Counted from the stretch's first letter, positions 39,632 to 48,248 are shown. The stretch is 64,000 nt of DNA from Aurantiacibacter zhengii (GCF_003584125.1 NZ_QXFL01000003.1:434001-498000), one strand, 5' to 3'. The notes: generated by a model from the sequence alone, not told the origin. Translations and numbers: made by a program.

Positions 39632-41358
39632 TGGCCACTCCTTGCGTAATAGTCTTCGATTTTCTGCTGGATGAGGATGCTGGTCTCGAGCTCGTCGGGG
39701 AGCCGTGCAGCCTCTGTGAACTCGGCATAGACTTCGCTGAAATCCATCTGGCTGAGGTCGAGCCGGGCGAACTCGTCGAGAGTGAACCCCTCACATTGTT
39801 CTTCCTTGGGCTTGTCCCACGGCTTGGGCAGCTGGCGGCGGCCCTGTTCCTGCAGGATTCGCGAGAGCTTGCTCTCGAAGCAGCAGTAGACCTTCTTCTT
39901 GGTCAGGCAGACGCCGAGGAACTTGTCCGAACAATAGGTCCCCACATAAGCGCACAGCCCCTGCGCATCGCGTTCGTGGAGCAGCACTTCCTCGCGGCTG
40001 CAGCCGAGCGCGACGAGCAGGCTGATGCCGGGGATGAGCGGGAAGCCCTTGCCCTTGCAGCAGTTGAGCACGCCGAAGACCTTGGACGAGCAGGTGTTGC
40101 GCGTACCGCGGAACAGCGTCAGCGTTTCGGGATCGAACTGGCCGCGGGCCTCGTCCATGGCATGGAGCGCGGTGACGGCATCCTTGAACTCGTCGTTCGC
40201 AGCGCGCTCGATCGTCTCGCAGCTGCCGTCGATGCAATAGACATCGCCGTCGCAGACATACTGGGTGGAATTGTCGGTCCCTGGAAGCGGGCACTCGTAG
40301 ATGCGCTCCCAGGTCTCGCAGGGAGCTTCGTCGGTTAGGCATTCCTCGCGGACAAAGCGGCAGGTGCCCTGGCTTTCGATGTCGGAGCAGTCGGTTGCCG
40401 CTTCGCGCGCGATGCAAGTGTAATTGCGTTGCCATTCCCAGCAGACCCGCGTGACAGAGACGCCGTCGATCACGCGGGTCTGCGGATCGGCATCGGTGCA
40501 GATCTCGGCGTCCAGCGTGCACTCGCCATTGTCAGCGAGACCTGTGCACTGGCTTTCGTCCGGAGTCGTCGTGACGGTGGTCGCGGCGGTGACCATGTAG
40601 GGTATTTGCCCCGGCACCTGATCGTCACAGGTCAGTTCGGTGATGGGGTCGCCCGGTTCGGAACACCACGGACGTCCACCCGAGGAACTCCATTGCAGGC
40701 AGGTATCGCGCCGTCCCGTCACGCGGCAGGAGTAGCCGTCAAAGCCGGCGCACTCGGGCTCGCCCGAGCCATTGAAGTCGCCGAACCGGTTGCAGAGGTA
40801 ATGATACTGCGGTTGCTGGTTGACCGTGGCGACAAGCGGCACTGTGCACTGGCCCACCGACTGATCGATCCGCGTGCCCGTATTGCAGGTCGCGGTATAG
40901 GTGCCCGCCGCGCCCGATCCAGGCGGCAGCGGAACGCAGGATCCCTGGCTGCCCGAAATCGCCATGCCGCTGGTGTAGTCGAGCGGCGTCTCGTTGATGG
41001 CGAGGCTGCGCGCAATCACGTCCTCGATCTCGCTAGTCTCGAACCGTGCGCGATTGGCCATGCTGTCGCGGATCGTCCGCATCGGCGTGCTGGTCGTAGC
41101 GGCGCTGCGGGCGCGGGCCTCAATCTGGTCGGGATCGCTTGAAAGATCCTGCAGGTCGCGCGTCGCCTGCGGATCGAAATTGGGAACGCGTGCTGCGTCG
41201 GGATTGGTGGTTGCGGCATCGCGCGCCTCGCCCAGCAGCTCGGTGGCAAAGTCCTTGCCGTCGGCACTTGCTGCATCGCGGGTCTGAGCGTGAATGGAAG
41301 CCGCGCTTGTTAGGGCGACGAGTGCAGTAAGGAGATTGGCGAGGGTTCTGCCGGTCAT
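39628..41358 (-). CDS. traN: TraN mating-pair stabilisation outer-membrane protein
   Basis: 576 residues from the ATG at 41358 with GGAGGAA upstream. A signal peptide ends at SIHAQ. The mature protein is very Cys-rich: CVPLPPGSG, CNRFGDFNG, CTLDAEICTDAD, CSSKVFGVLNCCKGKGF and CFESKLSRILQEQGR, the TraN pattern. TraN lies in the outer membrane of the donor and recognises recipient surface proteins. It overlaps both trbC and traF by 4 bases. Confidence 0.92.
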   Translation of the reverse strand: MTGRTLANLLTALVALTSAASIHAQTRDAASADGKDFATELLGEARDAATTNPDAARVPNFDPQATRDLQDLSSDPDQIEARARSAATTSTPMRTIRDSMANRARFETSEIEDVIARSLAINETPLDYTSGMAISGSQGSCVPLPPGSGAAGTYTATCNTGTRIDQSVGQCTVPLVATVNQQPQYHYLCNRFGDFNGSGEPECAGFDGYSCRVTGRRDTCLQWSSSGGRPWCSEPGDPITELTCDDQVPGQIPYMVTAATTVTTTPDESQCTGLADNGECTLDAEICTDADPQTRVIDGVSVTRVCWEWQRNYTCIAREAATDCSDIESQGTCRFVREECLTDEAPCETWERIYECPLPGTDNSTQYVCDGDVYCIDGSCETIERAANDEFKDAVTALHAMDEARGQFDPETLTLFRGTRNTCSSKVFGVLNCCKGKGFPLIPGISLLVALGCSREEVLLHERDAQGLCAYVGTYCSDKFLGVCLTKKKVYCCFESKLSRILQEQGRRQLPKPWDKPKEEQCEGFTLDEFARLDLSQMDFSEVYAEFTEAARLPDELETSILIQQKIEDYYARSGQ

Positions 41359-42107
41359 GGCCGTTCCTCCCTGGCGAGCTGGCGCAGATGGAGGCGTGCA
41401 AGTTCGGCGCCCGGACCCTTGCCCGAGGCAAAGGTCTCGAGGACTTCGCCCACGCTGATGTTGCCGGCGATGCGGTCGTGTGGGGGGACCTCGCTGGTGC
41501 AATCGAACCCGTCGCATGGGCTGAACTCGGTGCTCAGCATGACGAAGCTCGGCGCGGCCTCGATGTTGAAGGCGCGGAACAGCCGCGGATCGATGCCGAG
41601 CGAACCGGCCGCGTCGCTTGTGCTCCAGATAGCGGCGAGCCGCTTCTTGAATGCTTCGCTGTTTCCTTGCGGGAAGCCGCGCAGCACGGTGACGCCGCCG
41701 GCCCTGGTCATGTCGCGGACCAGTGCTTTCAGCGCCTCGGGGGGCATCGACAGGCTGGCAAAGGCAATGAAGCGGGGAGCTCCCCCGAGTGATGCTTTCT
41801 CGGCGGCGGCTTGCCCCGCGATCATCGCGTCGAAGTCGAGGACAGCGTCGGTCTCGATTGCCTTGAGGCTGTCCGCATAGGCCGCGCGATTGGCCTGCGC
41901 TTGTGCCTGGATAGCCTGTGCGTCCTCGGTCAGCGCCTCGGCGCGTTGGCGGACATTGGTGCTAAGCGCCTGTGCATCGTCGGCGTGTTCGGCCGCGCGC
42001 TCGCGGATCGCTTCGAGGTCGATGCCTTCGGGCGCGCTCTGGGCGAGAGCGAGGCCACCGAGGGTGACGGCAAGGCCGACGGGCAAAAGGAGGAGGTGCT
42101 TGTTCAT
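41355..42107 (-). CDS. trbC: TrbC, F-type pilus assembly protein
   Basis: 250 residues: signal peptide MNKHLLLLPVGLAVTLGGLA, a helical, Gln/Ala-rich coiled-coil stretch (about 30-90), then the TrbC_Ftype domain with FIAFASLSMPPEALKALVRD, GGVTVLRGFPQG, and FNIEAAPSFVML. The fold is thioredoxin-like. It works with TraW in the periplasm. The overlap with traU and traN (4 bases each) places it in the F operon order. Confidence 0.9.
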   Translation of the reverse strand: MNKHLLLLPVGLAVTLGGLALAQSAPEGIDLEAIRERAAEHADDAQALSTNVRQRAEALTEDAQAIQAQAQANRAAYADSLKAIETDAVLDFDAMIAGQAAAEKASLGGAPRFIAFASLSMPPEALKALVRDMTRAGGVTVLRGFPQGNSEAFKKRLAAIWSTSDAAGSLGIDPRLFRAFNIEAAPSFVMLSTEFSPCDGFDCTSEVPPHDRIAGNISVGEVLETFASGKGPGAELARLHLRQLAREERP

Positions 42108-43117
42108 AGCGCGCAGCAGTTCCGCTTGCGCCAGACGAGGTATCCCATGTCTTCGCCGATGGCGGGAATGACCTGTCCGGCCGATTGAAAGGTGGTGGAG
42201 GCGCCGATGGGCGGGCAGGCGTAACGCCCCGAGGTCGCCGGGTTGGGGTTGGTGGCCTGGAAGCGGTATTGTTGCTTGCGCATCACCGGCATGAGGTATT
42301 TGCCGCACAGACCCTTCGAACCCATCGTCCCCCATGAGACGAGCTCCCGGTGGAGCTTGTAGGCAAAGCGCGAGAGCACGAGGCGCGAGGCCTGGACGTG
42401 CCCGATGGAGGCCGAGACATTGCCGTTCATCGGGTACATCGACCCCTGGCAGCCTGCGCACCAGAACATCTCGTCGATCGGCAGCTTCGCGGTCGAGGTG
42501 ACGCAGTCAGCCGCACAGGCAGCGAGCGCCAGCGGGTTGGCGAAGAGCACGGCCTCGGGGTTGATGATCGCGGTGAGCTCGGAGTCCTGCCAAAGCGGAT
42601 CGATCTCGGAGATGTAGAGAATGTCGATCGAGCCCGATTCCAGGCACAGGAAATCGGCGACAATCTCCATCCAGTAGATCAGCGGATAGGCATACCAGTG
42701 GACGTGCCAGCTCGAATAATACTGGCTCGCACCGCCCACCGCCGAAGGACCCGAGATCGACCGGAATCCGATATCGAAGCCCGGATCGAGCTTCATGCCG
42801 CCGAGGTTCACGAAGCACCACGGCTTCATGCTGACATCGGCAAGCCGCACCGGTTCCCAGAAGCCCATCGCGATCCCGGGTCTCAGACCGCACAGGCACA
42901 CCGGCAGATCGGGGTTATCGGGATCGGGTCGGCTCGACGGCCAGATGTCCAGCCCGCCGATGGAGATCGGGAACAGGCACGACCAGCAGATGTCGGTGAT
43001 CGGGTTGACGAAGCTTCCGGTGCAGCGTCCGGAACCGGCATCGGCCATGGCGGGCGATGCGGTGGCGAGACCAAGAATGGCGGCCAGAACAAGCGCCAGC
43101 TTTCGTAAGCGGGTCAT
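42104..43117 (-). CDS. traU: TraU, F-type conjugation protein
   Basis: 337 residues from the ATG at 43117 with GGAGGA upstream. A signal peptide ends near SPAMA. Mature blocks include CTGSFVNPITDICWSCLFP, GLRPGIAMGFWEP, DVSMKPWCFVNLGG and MFWCAGCQGSMYPMNG, with many Cys, as in TraU. It is periplasmic, needed for DNA transfer and pilus assembly. Its start overlaps the stop of the traW remnant by 4 bases. Confidence 0.92.
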   Translation of the reverse strand: MTRLRKLALVLAAILGLATASPAMADAGSGRCTGSFVNPITDICWSCLFPISIGGLDIWPSSRPDPDNPDLPVCLCGLRPGIAMGFWEPVRLADVSMKPWCFVNLGGMKLDPGFDIGFRSISGPSAVGGASQYYSSWHVHWYAYPLIYWMEIVADFLCLESGSIDILYISEIDPLWQDSELTAIINPEAVLFANPLALAACAADCVTSTAKLPIDEMFWCAGCQGSMYPMNGNVSASIGHVQASRLVLSRFAYKLHRELVSWGTMGSKGLCGKYLMPVMRKQQYRFQATNPNPATSGRYACPPIGASTTFQSAGQVIPAIGEDMGYLVWRKRNCCAL

Positions 43118-43290
43118 TGGGCTGTCCTCCATTTCGGCGGCAGCGCGATTTCGCTGATCTCGAGCAGGCGGCCTTGCTGGCGCACGCGCGCGGGCACCGA
43201 CCTGATCCCGAACCTGTCCGTGAGCTTGCCGCCCTGGTCGAAATAGAAGCGGCGCTGGCGGGCCTTCATCAGCTCGAGCGGTGCGCCCTT
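43114..43290 (-). pseudogene. traW: traW 3' fragment (C-terminus only)
   Basis: 59 codons that read KGAPLELMKARQRRFYFDQ, then GGKLTDRFGIRSVPARVRQ and ILEIxEI-like LLEISEIALPP before the stop; this is the conserved C-terminus of TraW. No start codon or signal peptide remains. The upstream DNA is the 5' part of traB in another frame. Functional TraW (about 200 residues) is therefore missing. Confidence 0.85.
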
Positions 43291-43589
43291 CCCTGTGCAT
43301 CGAGCCGGTTGCCGTAGCTCGCGACGAACTCGCGCTGTGAGAGGTTGCGATTGACGAGGCCGCCGGTGTCGATCGTCGCCGCACCATTGGCATCACTGCC
43401 GCCCTCGTCGCCATCGCCGCCGAAGATGAACATCCCGCCGCCGATGAGCGCGATGGCCCCGATCCCGGCGAGCAGCATCTTCTGGCGCTGCGCGATCTGC
43501 GAATTGAGGTTGCGTCGTCCGCTTTCTCGAGCTTCCGGTGAGCCCGGCAGAGGCCTTTTTTCGGCGTCCTTCTGTGTTGCCTCGGCCAT
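43269..43589 (-). pseudogene. traB: traB 5' fragment, truncated by deletion
   Basis: About 97 N-terminal residues of TraB: RPLPGSPEARESGRRNLNSQ, IAQRQKMLLAGIGAIALIGG with the single membrane segment, a Gly/Asp-rich linker, then VNRNLSQREFVASYGNRLDA. TraB (a VirB10-like scaffold) normally exceeds 400 residues. After about 43291 the frame continues a few codons into traW sequence and stops. Its ATG overlaps the traK stop by one base, as in intact operons. Confidence 0.85.
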
Positions 43590-44404
43590 CAGTCGAGCCC
43601 TCCCTTGGCAAAGACAAGGAAGGCACTGGTCGCTTCACCGGGAGCGAGTGCATCGCGGCCGTAGGCGAAGGCGAGCGTGCCTGCGGGACCTTCGCGCTCG
43701 GAGCCAAGCGCAAGACTTTCCTGGCCGAGGTTGCGCACGAGGAAGCGCTGTCCGGTCAGTTCATCGCCCTGGTATTCGGCGACCAGCTGGACCTCGATCC
43801 CGCCGGTACGGCGCGGCGCGGACAGTTCGGCGCGGGCGGTGAACCCGGGCAGGACGGCATCGCTCGCCATCGCCTCGATCAGGCGGATCGCGGCGTCCTC
43901 AGGCCCGGTCTCGGTCTCCCACTCGGTAGCCGCGGCTTTAGCGAGCGCGGGATTGGTGATGAAAAGCTGGGTCGCTTCCTCGCCGCCAAGACGGCAGGCG
44001 AACTTGTAGACGTAGCCCGCCTTGCTGGTCGCAAAGAAGCTGACCCGGGCAGCGGCAAATTGCGGGGGCACGGAGATATAGATGTCTCCGCGCACCGGCT
44101 CGTGCGTCACCTGGAAGTCGTTGTAGGGAAAGCCGTTCGCGATCTTCGAGACATTGGCAAAGCCATCATCGATGAGCGCGATCCGGGTGAGTTCGCCGCG
44201 AGCGAGATCGCAGTCGATGGTCGCGTTGTCGGCCGCTTCGATGAACTGGTCGGCATGCGCCGGGACCGGGGCGAGCGCGAAGGCGAGTGCGGCGAGGCCG
44301 GTCAGCTTGAGCCCGGGGTCGGGGCGCCTTGTCGCGCCGATCGCGAAACAGGCAAGGCCGGTTCCGGCAAGCGCAGCAGCGAGGGGAGATGGGATAAGGC
44401 TCAT
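43589..44404 (-). CDS. traK: TraK, secretin-like conjugation protein
   Basis: 271 residues from the ATG at 44404. A long hydrophobic N-terminus ends at PVPAHA (signal). The mature protein has DNATIDCDLARGELTRIALI, FPYNDFQVTHEPVRGDIYIS and FALRVLVxNLG-like QRFLVRNLGQESLALG, matching TraK (VirB9-like, outer-membrane core). The stop overlaps traB and the start overlaps traE by 4 bases. Confidence 0.88.
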   Translation of the reverse strand: MSLIPSPLAAALAGTGLACFAIGATRRPDPGLKLTGLAALAFALAPVPAHADQFIEAADNATIDCDLARGELTRIALIDDGFANVSKIANGFPYNDFQVTHEPVRGDIYISVPPQFAAARVSFFATSKAGYVYKFACRLGGEEATQLFITNPALAKAAATEWETETGPEDAAIRLIEAMASDAVLPGFTARAELSAPRRTGGIEVQLVAEYQGDELTGQRFLVRNLGQESLALGSEREGPAGTLAFAYGRDALAPGEATSAFLVFAKGGLD

Positions 44405-44970
44405 TGGCCGGGTTCCTCCTTGTCGGTGGGAAGTTGCTCGAAGCCGGCGAGCGCGAGGCTGAGGCCACGCTTCGACCAGCGGAAACGGAAGGAGCGGCGC
44501 TGGCTCGCGATCACCTGCGTGCCGACGAAGGTCTTGAGCGTGCCGGTTACGGTCGAGGTCAGGGCCTTGGGATCGACATGCATTTCCGCGATCACGAAGG
44601 CCTGGCTGATGTCCGAGCCGCGCTGTTCCTCGACGATTCTGACGAGCTCGGCCTTGAGGCGGCCGTGCGCGGCGGGATCGGCGAGCATCAGGATGTTCGC
44701 CATCCAGTAGTCGAGGCTTTCGGGGGCCCGGTTGAGGAGCATCAGTGCCGTGTCGCGGGTGACGAGTTCGAGATAGGGCGCGTCGATCCCGCCGCTCGAG
44801 ACGGTGATCCGCTCGGCGGTAATCGGCACCAGCACAACCTGCTCGTCGCGGGTCACCGCGGCGCCGAGGCTGACCAGCGTGGTCAGGCCCAGGACACCTG
44901 CCAGCACGGCAAAGCGGTTGCGTTGCCGCAGATAGGTCTGCGCCTGTTCGTGCGCGAATTCTGCTCGCAT
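44401..44970 (-). CDS. traE: TraE, inner-membrane pilus assembly protein
   Basis: 189 residues with one N-terminal membrane segment (FAVLAGVLGLTTLVSLGAAV) and a periplasmic domain, SPEYLE-like APYLELVTRDTALMLLNRAP and VGTQVIASQRRSFRFRWSKR, as in TraE (VirB8-like). The stop overlaps the traK start by 4 bases. It follows traL by 12 bases. Confidence 0.9.
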   Translation of the reverse strand: MRAEFAHEQAQTYLRQRNRFAVLAGVLGLTTLVSLGAAVTRDEQVVLVPITAERITVSSGGIDAPYLELVTRDTALMLLNRAPESLDYWMANILMLADPAAHGRLKAELVRIVEEQRGSDISQAFVIAEMHVDPKALTSTVTGTLKTFVGTQVIASQRRSFRFRWSKRGLSLALAGFEQLPTDKEEPGQ

Positions 44971-44982
44971 GGGTCGCCTCCC

Positions 44983-45270
44983 TCAGCCCGCCAACAGGCG
45001 GCAGTGGGAGGGCGGCGTGGCTTTCAGCCCGAGAAAGCTCCCGGGCAGGCACCAGTACGCAGCATGCACCAGTGCCGAACCGGCGCCGCGTGCCTTTGCC
45101 TTCCGCAAGGCAAGCCAGGCCCCGGCGGCCAGGCCGATACCGATGAAGATATGCTGCGAGAGAATGCCCCAGGCGAAGGGAAGGAGAATCCCTGCAAACT
45201 CGTCGATGGTCCAGAAGCCGATGAGCTCCGGGTCGTCGAGCCGCCGTGGAACGAGGTACCTGTCGGCCAT
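44983..45270 (-). CDS. traL: TraL, small inner-membrane transfer protein
   Basis: 95 residues. YLVPRRLDDPELIGFWTIDE at the start is the TraL signature, followed by two membrane segments (FAGILLPFAWGILSQHIFIG, then IGLAAGAWLAL). The C-terminus AAYWCLPGSFLGLKATPPS is typical. TraL is a VirB3-like component. It lies between traA and traE. Confidence 0.92.
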   Translation of the reverse strand: MADRYLVPRRLDDPELIGFWTIDEFAGILLPFAWGILSQHIFIGIGLAAGAWLALRKAKARGAGSALVHAAYWCLPGSFLGLKATPPSHCRLLAG

Positions 45271-45301
45271 GCTGCCCTCCTGTCGTGACCGGATCCGCTG
45301 A

Positions 45302-45634
45302 TCAGATGACCGCGGTCACGACCGAGGTGACGATCGGCACGCCGGTGCCGACACCGATCCCGACGCCGACCGGGACTGCGACCTGGCCGAGCGAAAAGCG
45401 CCCGGAGGCGAGACCGATCAGACCGCCCGCGAGGCTGAGTACGGTGATGATCTTGCCGCCCGAGCCTTCGAGAAAGTCGGTGAACTTGGTCAGCGCGGGG
45501 TCGAAGGTGGTGTCGGCACCGGCAAAGGCGGCACCTGCGCAGGCCAGCGCCACGCAGGCGGGAAGAATGTAGTCGCGGCCACGAGCCCGGTTGGGCGTGC
45601 GCTGCTGGACCGAAAGGGCAGTCTTGGTGGTCAT
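45302..45634 (-). CDS. traA: TraA-like pilin precursor
   Basis: 110 residues from the ATG at 45634 (CGGAG upstream). A long leader (MTTKTALSVQQRTPNRARG, then hydrophobic DYILPACVALACAGAAFAGA) ends at an AFAGA cleavage-like site. The mature part holds two hydrophobic stretches (KIITVLSLAGGLIGLASG and VGVGIGVGTGVPIVTSVVTA), as expected for F-type pilin. It is the first gene of the tra operon, 31 bases before traL. Confidence 0.85.
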   Translation of the reverse strand: MTTKTALSVQQRTPNRARGRDYILPACVALACAGAAFAGADTTFDPALTKFTDFLEGSGGKIITVLSLAGGLIGLASGRFSLGQVAVPVGVGIGVGTGVPIVTSVVTAVI

Positions 45635-46000
45635 GGATGAAAACTCCGAGGGATTGAACATCAGCAGCGATGCGTTCGCTGTATGTTCTTTCCTCTCCCC
45701 GGAGCCGGGCTGTAGGAAATCGGGAACTGGAAATTGGGGCCGTCGACCAAGCAAAAAGCGACATCGGAAGGTGCGATGGACGGGATTCGCGCGGGCTGAT
45801 CGCGCAGCAGCGCTGACTGTGCCAGCTTCTGAGCGAAGAGAGCCGCGATACGCGCGAACGCGGCCGAAATTCGCGCGAATCATGGAAGGAAGCCGATTCG
45901 CTCTTTCCTCTATGTTCTCTTATTGTTCTTTTCGTTTTCCTACAGTCTTCCTTTGAGGTTAGCCGGGGAGTCGATAACTTCTAGAGATAAGGATTCGTCG
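45635..46000. promoter_or_regulatory. Divergent control region of the tra operon
   Basis: This 366-base region separates traA (minus) from an HTH regulator gene (plus) and has no gene. ATTCGCGCGAAT (45869-45880) is a perfect 12-bp palindrome, and a related TACGCGCGAAC (45849-45859) lies 21 bp (two helical turns) away centre to centre, a likely tandem operator. TGTTCT recurs at about 45683, 45913 and 45924, the last two 11 bp apart. Confidence 0.55.
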
Positions 46001-46492
46001 ATGACCAACATGGCTCTCTTTGCCGAACAACAGGTTCGCGCCGACCTCGCCCGGCTGCTTTTGGCGGCCGTCGAAGCCAGCGGTCGTGCCCGCTGCGACA
46101 TCGCGCGCGATGCGCAGATCCATAAGGATGCCCTGCGCCGCGTCCTTGCCGGCGAACGCTCGGCCAGCCTCGGTGAAGCCTTGCGTATTCTTGCCGCGAG
46201 CGGCGTCGCGCCGCACGCACACCTGCTTTTGTTCCTCGTCAGCAGCGGCGATCACGCGATCGAATGGCTGCAATCGGACCTCGCGCAATTCTTCGAGGAC
46301 TTTTCCGGCGAACTGCCTTCGGCGCTCGAGCGTGTCCTCGGCAACCAGGTTCACGCTGTGAAGCCGCGCTGGGCCAAGGGCACGGCACATCGTGTCGCCC
46401 GCCTGCTCTCCGACCATATCGATGAGCTCGAACGCAAGGACGCCTTGCTTGGCGACATCTTTACCGGGTCCGAGGGAGACCATCGTGGGTGA
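46001..46492 (+). CDS. HTH regulator of the transfer region
   Basis: 163 residues from the ATG at 46001, which has AAGGA upstream; the frame to 45923 is open but unsupported. A helix-turn-helix is visible in RCDIARDAQIHKDALRRVLAG followed by ASLGEALRILAASG. The rest is helical. It is divergent from traA across a region with tandem palindromes, so it probably controls the tra operon. It overlaps the next gene by 8 bases. Confidence 0.75.
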   Translation: MTNMALFAEQQVRADLARLLLAAVEASGRARCDIARDAQIHKDALRRVLAGERSASLGEALRILAASGVAPHAHLLLFLVSSGDHAIEWLQSDLAQFFEDFSGELPSALERVLGNQVHAVKPRWAKGTAHRVARLLSDHIDELERKDALLGDIFTGSEGDHRG

Positions 46493-46715
46493 GGAGGTAG
46501 ACAAAGGAGCGACCGAGACCCGCCGGGTGACGCGGCTCATTCGCCTGCCGGAAGTGCAACACCGTGTCGGCCTAGGCCGTTCGACGATCTATCGCTGGAT
46601 GAGCGAGGGTAAGTTTCCGAAACCGGTGCAGCTGGGGGGGTACTCGGTCGCTTGGGCCGAAGACGAGGTCGAAGAGTGGATATCAGGCAGGCTCGGTGAG
46701 CCTCAACAGGCCTGA
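46485..46715 (+). CDS. AlpA-family regulator
   Basis: 76 residues from a GTG with GGGAG upstream. LIRLPEVQHRVGLGRSTIYR then WMSEGKFPKPVQLGGYSVAW and EDEVEEWISGRL match AlpA winged-helix proteins. It overlaps the preceding HTH gene by 8 bases, so both are co-translated. It may control transfer or excision together with that regulator. Confidence 0.88.
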   Translation: MGEEVDKGATETRRVTRLIRLPEVQHRVGLGRSTIYRWMSEGKFPKPVQLGGYSVAWAEDEVEEWISGRLGEPQQA

Positions 46716-46717
46716 AT

Positions 46718-47191
46718 TCAATCGAAGGTAAGCTCTTGCCTCGCCTTGATGAGGCAGCGACCGTTGTAGGAGACGAAGGAGTCATAGAACGGGTAATCCT
46801 TCACACCCTCGGTCTCCTGTTGCTCAACCCCTTCCCAAAATTCATCTTCGTCGTCTACGCCTACATCGTCGATGTGCGATTCCACCTCTGTGTTGATGCT
46901 ACCGACCCTGCGGATCGAGTTTGGAAGGTGCACAACCGAGTCGAGATAGAGCCTTATGCTTTCGACCGTTTCGACGCCTTCCGGAAGTTCGACGTATCCG
47001 TCGTAGGAGGCATCCAAGGTTCCGACCGTTCGTAAGCTGGCGGGCAATTTCACGACAGGATGATCGGAGACATCGATTTCGCCGATCTCTGTAACTCCAT
47101 CCGAAATCTCGATCCCGGCGTTGCATTCCAGATGAAGTCTGCCGATCTTCCTGAGCCCGGTCGGATAGGCAGCGATGGTCGGCCACTGCAT
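46718..47191 (-). CDS. Leucine-rich, solenoid-like hypothetical protein
   Basis: 157 residues from the ATG at 47191, preceded by CAGGAG at 7 bases; the longer frame to 47371 runs into the IS and is rejected. A repeat of about 20-22 residues is visible, with phases LPTGLRKIG-like YPTGLRKIGRLHLECN, ISDGVTEIGEIDVSD, LPASLRTVGTLDASYD, LPEGVETVESIRLYLD and LPNSIRRVGSINTEVE. This suggests a short leucine-rich solenoid. The C-terminus is acidic and then YPFYDSFVSYNGRCLIKARQ. Secretion signals are absent. The IS481 element lies 56 bases upstream and may have displaced its promoter. Confidence 0.65.
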   Translation of the reverse strand: MQWPTIAAYPTGLRKIGRLHLECNAGIEISDGVTEIGEIDVSDHPVVKLPASLRTVGTLDASYDGYVELPEGVETVESIRLYLDSVVHLPNSIRRVGSINTEVESHIDDVGVDDEDEFWEGVEQQETEGVKDYPFYDSFVSYNGRCLIKARQELTFD

Positions 47192-47246
47192 GTAATACTC
47201 CTGAACGAATTCAGCTTCGCAAATTGATTGCGGGTCAATCCCTCGT

Positions 47247-48248
47247 TGTAACATCGGGTGACTGGCGAGACACGGTTGGACTTGTACTATAGCTTCTCGC
47301 GTAGAGCTTCGTGAGGCGTTTTGCCGTTGAAGGCGCCATGCGTTCTGTGGAAGTTGTAGAAGCGCTCCCATTCGTCGAGGCGTTCTTCGAGATCGACATC
47401 ACCCTTGTAGGTGAGCAGCTGATAAAACTCCTGACTGTCTGAGCGATGCGATCTTTCGACCTTGCCATTCAGCTGAGGCGAGCTTGGTTTGATGTAGGCG
47501 TGGCGGATCCCGAGGTCCTCGACATGCCAATGGAACTTCGCCTGGAACTCATGCCCATTGTCGGTGCGTATTTCCCGGATGCGGAAGGGGAACTTGTCGA
47601 TGATATCATTGACGAAGGCGATTGCATTGGCCTGGGTGTGCCGCTTGTAGACTTTGAGGGCGCGCACGCGGGTTGCGTCGTCGATAGCGGTATACTGGAA
47701 GCGGCGCACCTTCTTGCCGCCTTTTCCGATTAGCGTCAGGAACTTGACATCCATCTGGATGTGGTGGCCCGGCACCTGCTTGTTGTAGCGCTTGGTATGG
47801 ATTTTGCGGACACGCGTGCCGCGTGGCAGCCGGTTCAGACCATGGCGCCTGAGGATGCGATAGACGGTTGCATCGGAGATGCTGACGCCATGGTAGCGCG
47901 CCATGTACCACATGATCCGCTCGGGCCCGAGGTGGTACTTCCGTCGCAGATGGAGAACCTTCTCCTCGACCTCTAGCGGTGTCTGGTGGGGCGATGATTT
48001 TGGAATGGGTTTGGCATTGGCCAGCCCAGCTTCCCCCTTGCGCTTATAGGCGCGCCTCCATCTGTAGAAGCTGGCCCGGCCAATGCCAAAGTAGCGGCAG
48101 GTCTTCGCCACCTGGCCGGTACGCTCGGCGTGCCGGAGCACTCGCAGCTTACGCTGGATCTCGCGCTGTTCTTCTTTCGTCATTCGAAACACCTCCTGCC
48201 CGATCAGGGCAATCATAAAGGTGTCTCGCGAGTCCCAGCATGGCTACA
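47247..48248 (-). mobile_element. IS481-family insertion sequence
   Basis: About 1.0 kb containing one transposase. Inverted ends are visible: TGACTGGCGAGACAC (47259-47273) against the reverse complement of 48221-48235 (GGACTCGCGAGACAC), 13 of 15 matching, and both ends can be extended outward to TGTA. Target duplications are not clear, so the outer limits are uncertain by a few bases. The element separates the leucine-rich gene from an efflux-gene remnant and could supply or disrupt a promoter. Confidence 0.75.
47287..48183 (-). CDS. IS481-family transposase
   Basis: 298 residues from the ATG at 48183 (AGGAGGT upstream). An N-terminal HTH (CRYFGIGRASFYRWRRAYKR) precedes a DDE core: IQMDVKFLTLIG (first Asp), IREIRTDNGHEFQAKF (second Asp) and PQLNGKVERSHRSDSQEF (Glu). 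NFHRTHGAFNGKTPHEAL ends the protein. All catalytic residues are present and no frameshift is seen, so the element may be active. Confidence 0.92.
   Translation of the reverse strand: MTKEEQREIQRKLRVLRHAERTGQVAKTCRYFGIGRASFYRWRRAYKRKGEAGLANAKPIPKSSPHQTPLEVEEKVLHLRRKYHLGPERIMWYMARYHGVSISDATVYRILRRHGLNRLPRGTRVRKIHTKRYNKQVPGHHIQMDVKFLTLIGKGGKKVRRFQYTAIDDATRVRALKVYKRHTQANAIAFVNDIIDKFPFRIREIRTDNGHEFQAKFHWHVEDLGIRHAYIKPSSPQLNGKVERSHRSDSQEFYQLLTYKGDVDLEERLDEWERFYNFHRTHGAFNGKTPHEALREKL

Noticed and set aside
36211..40338. Several 300-390 codon plus-strand frames opposite traG, traH, traF and traN
   Set aside because: All lie antisense to well-supported tra genes with no recognisable product.
47192..47371. 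N-terminal extension of the leucine-rich protein through the IS end
   Set aside because: A strong ribosome binding site lies before the ATG at 47191, and the extension reads IS sequence.
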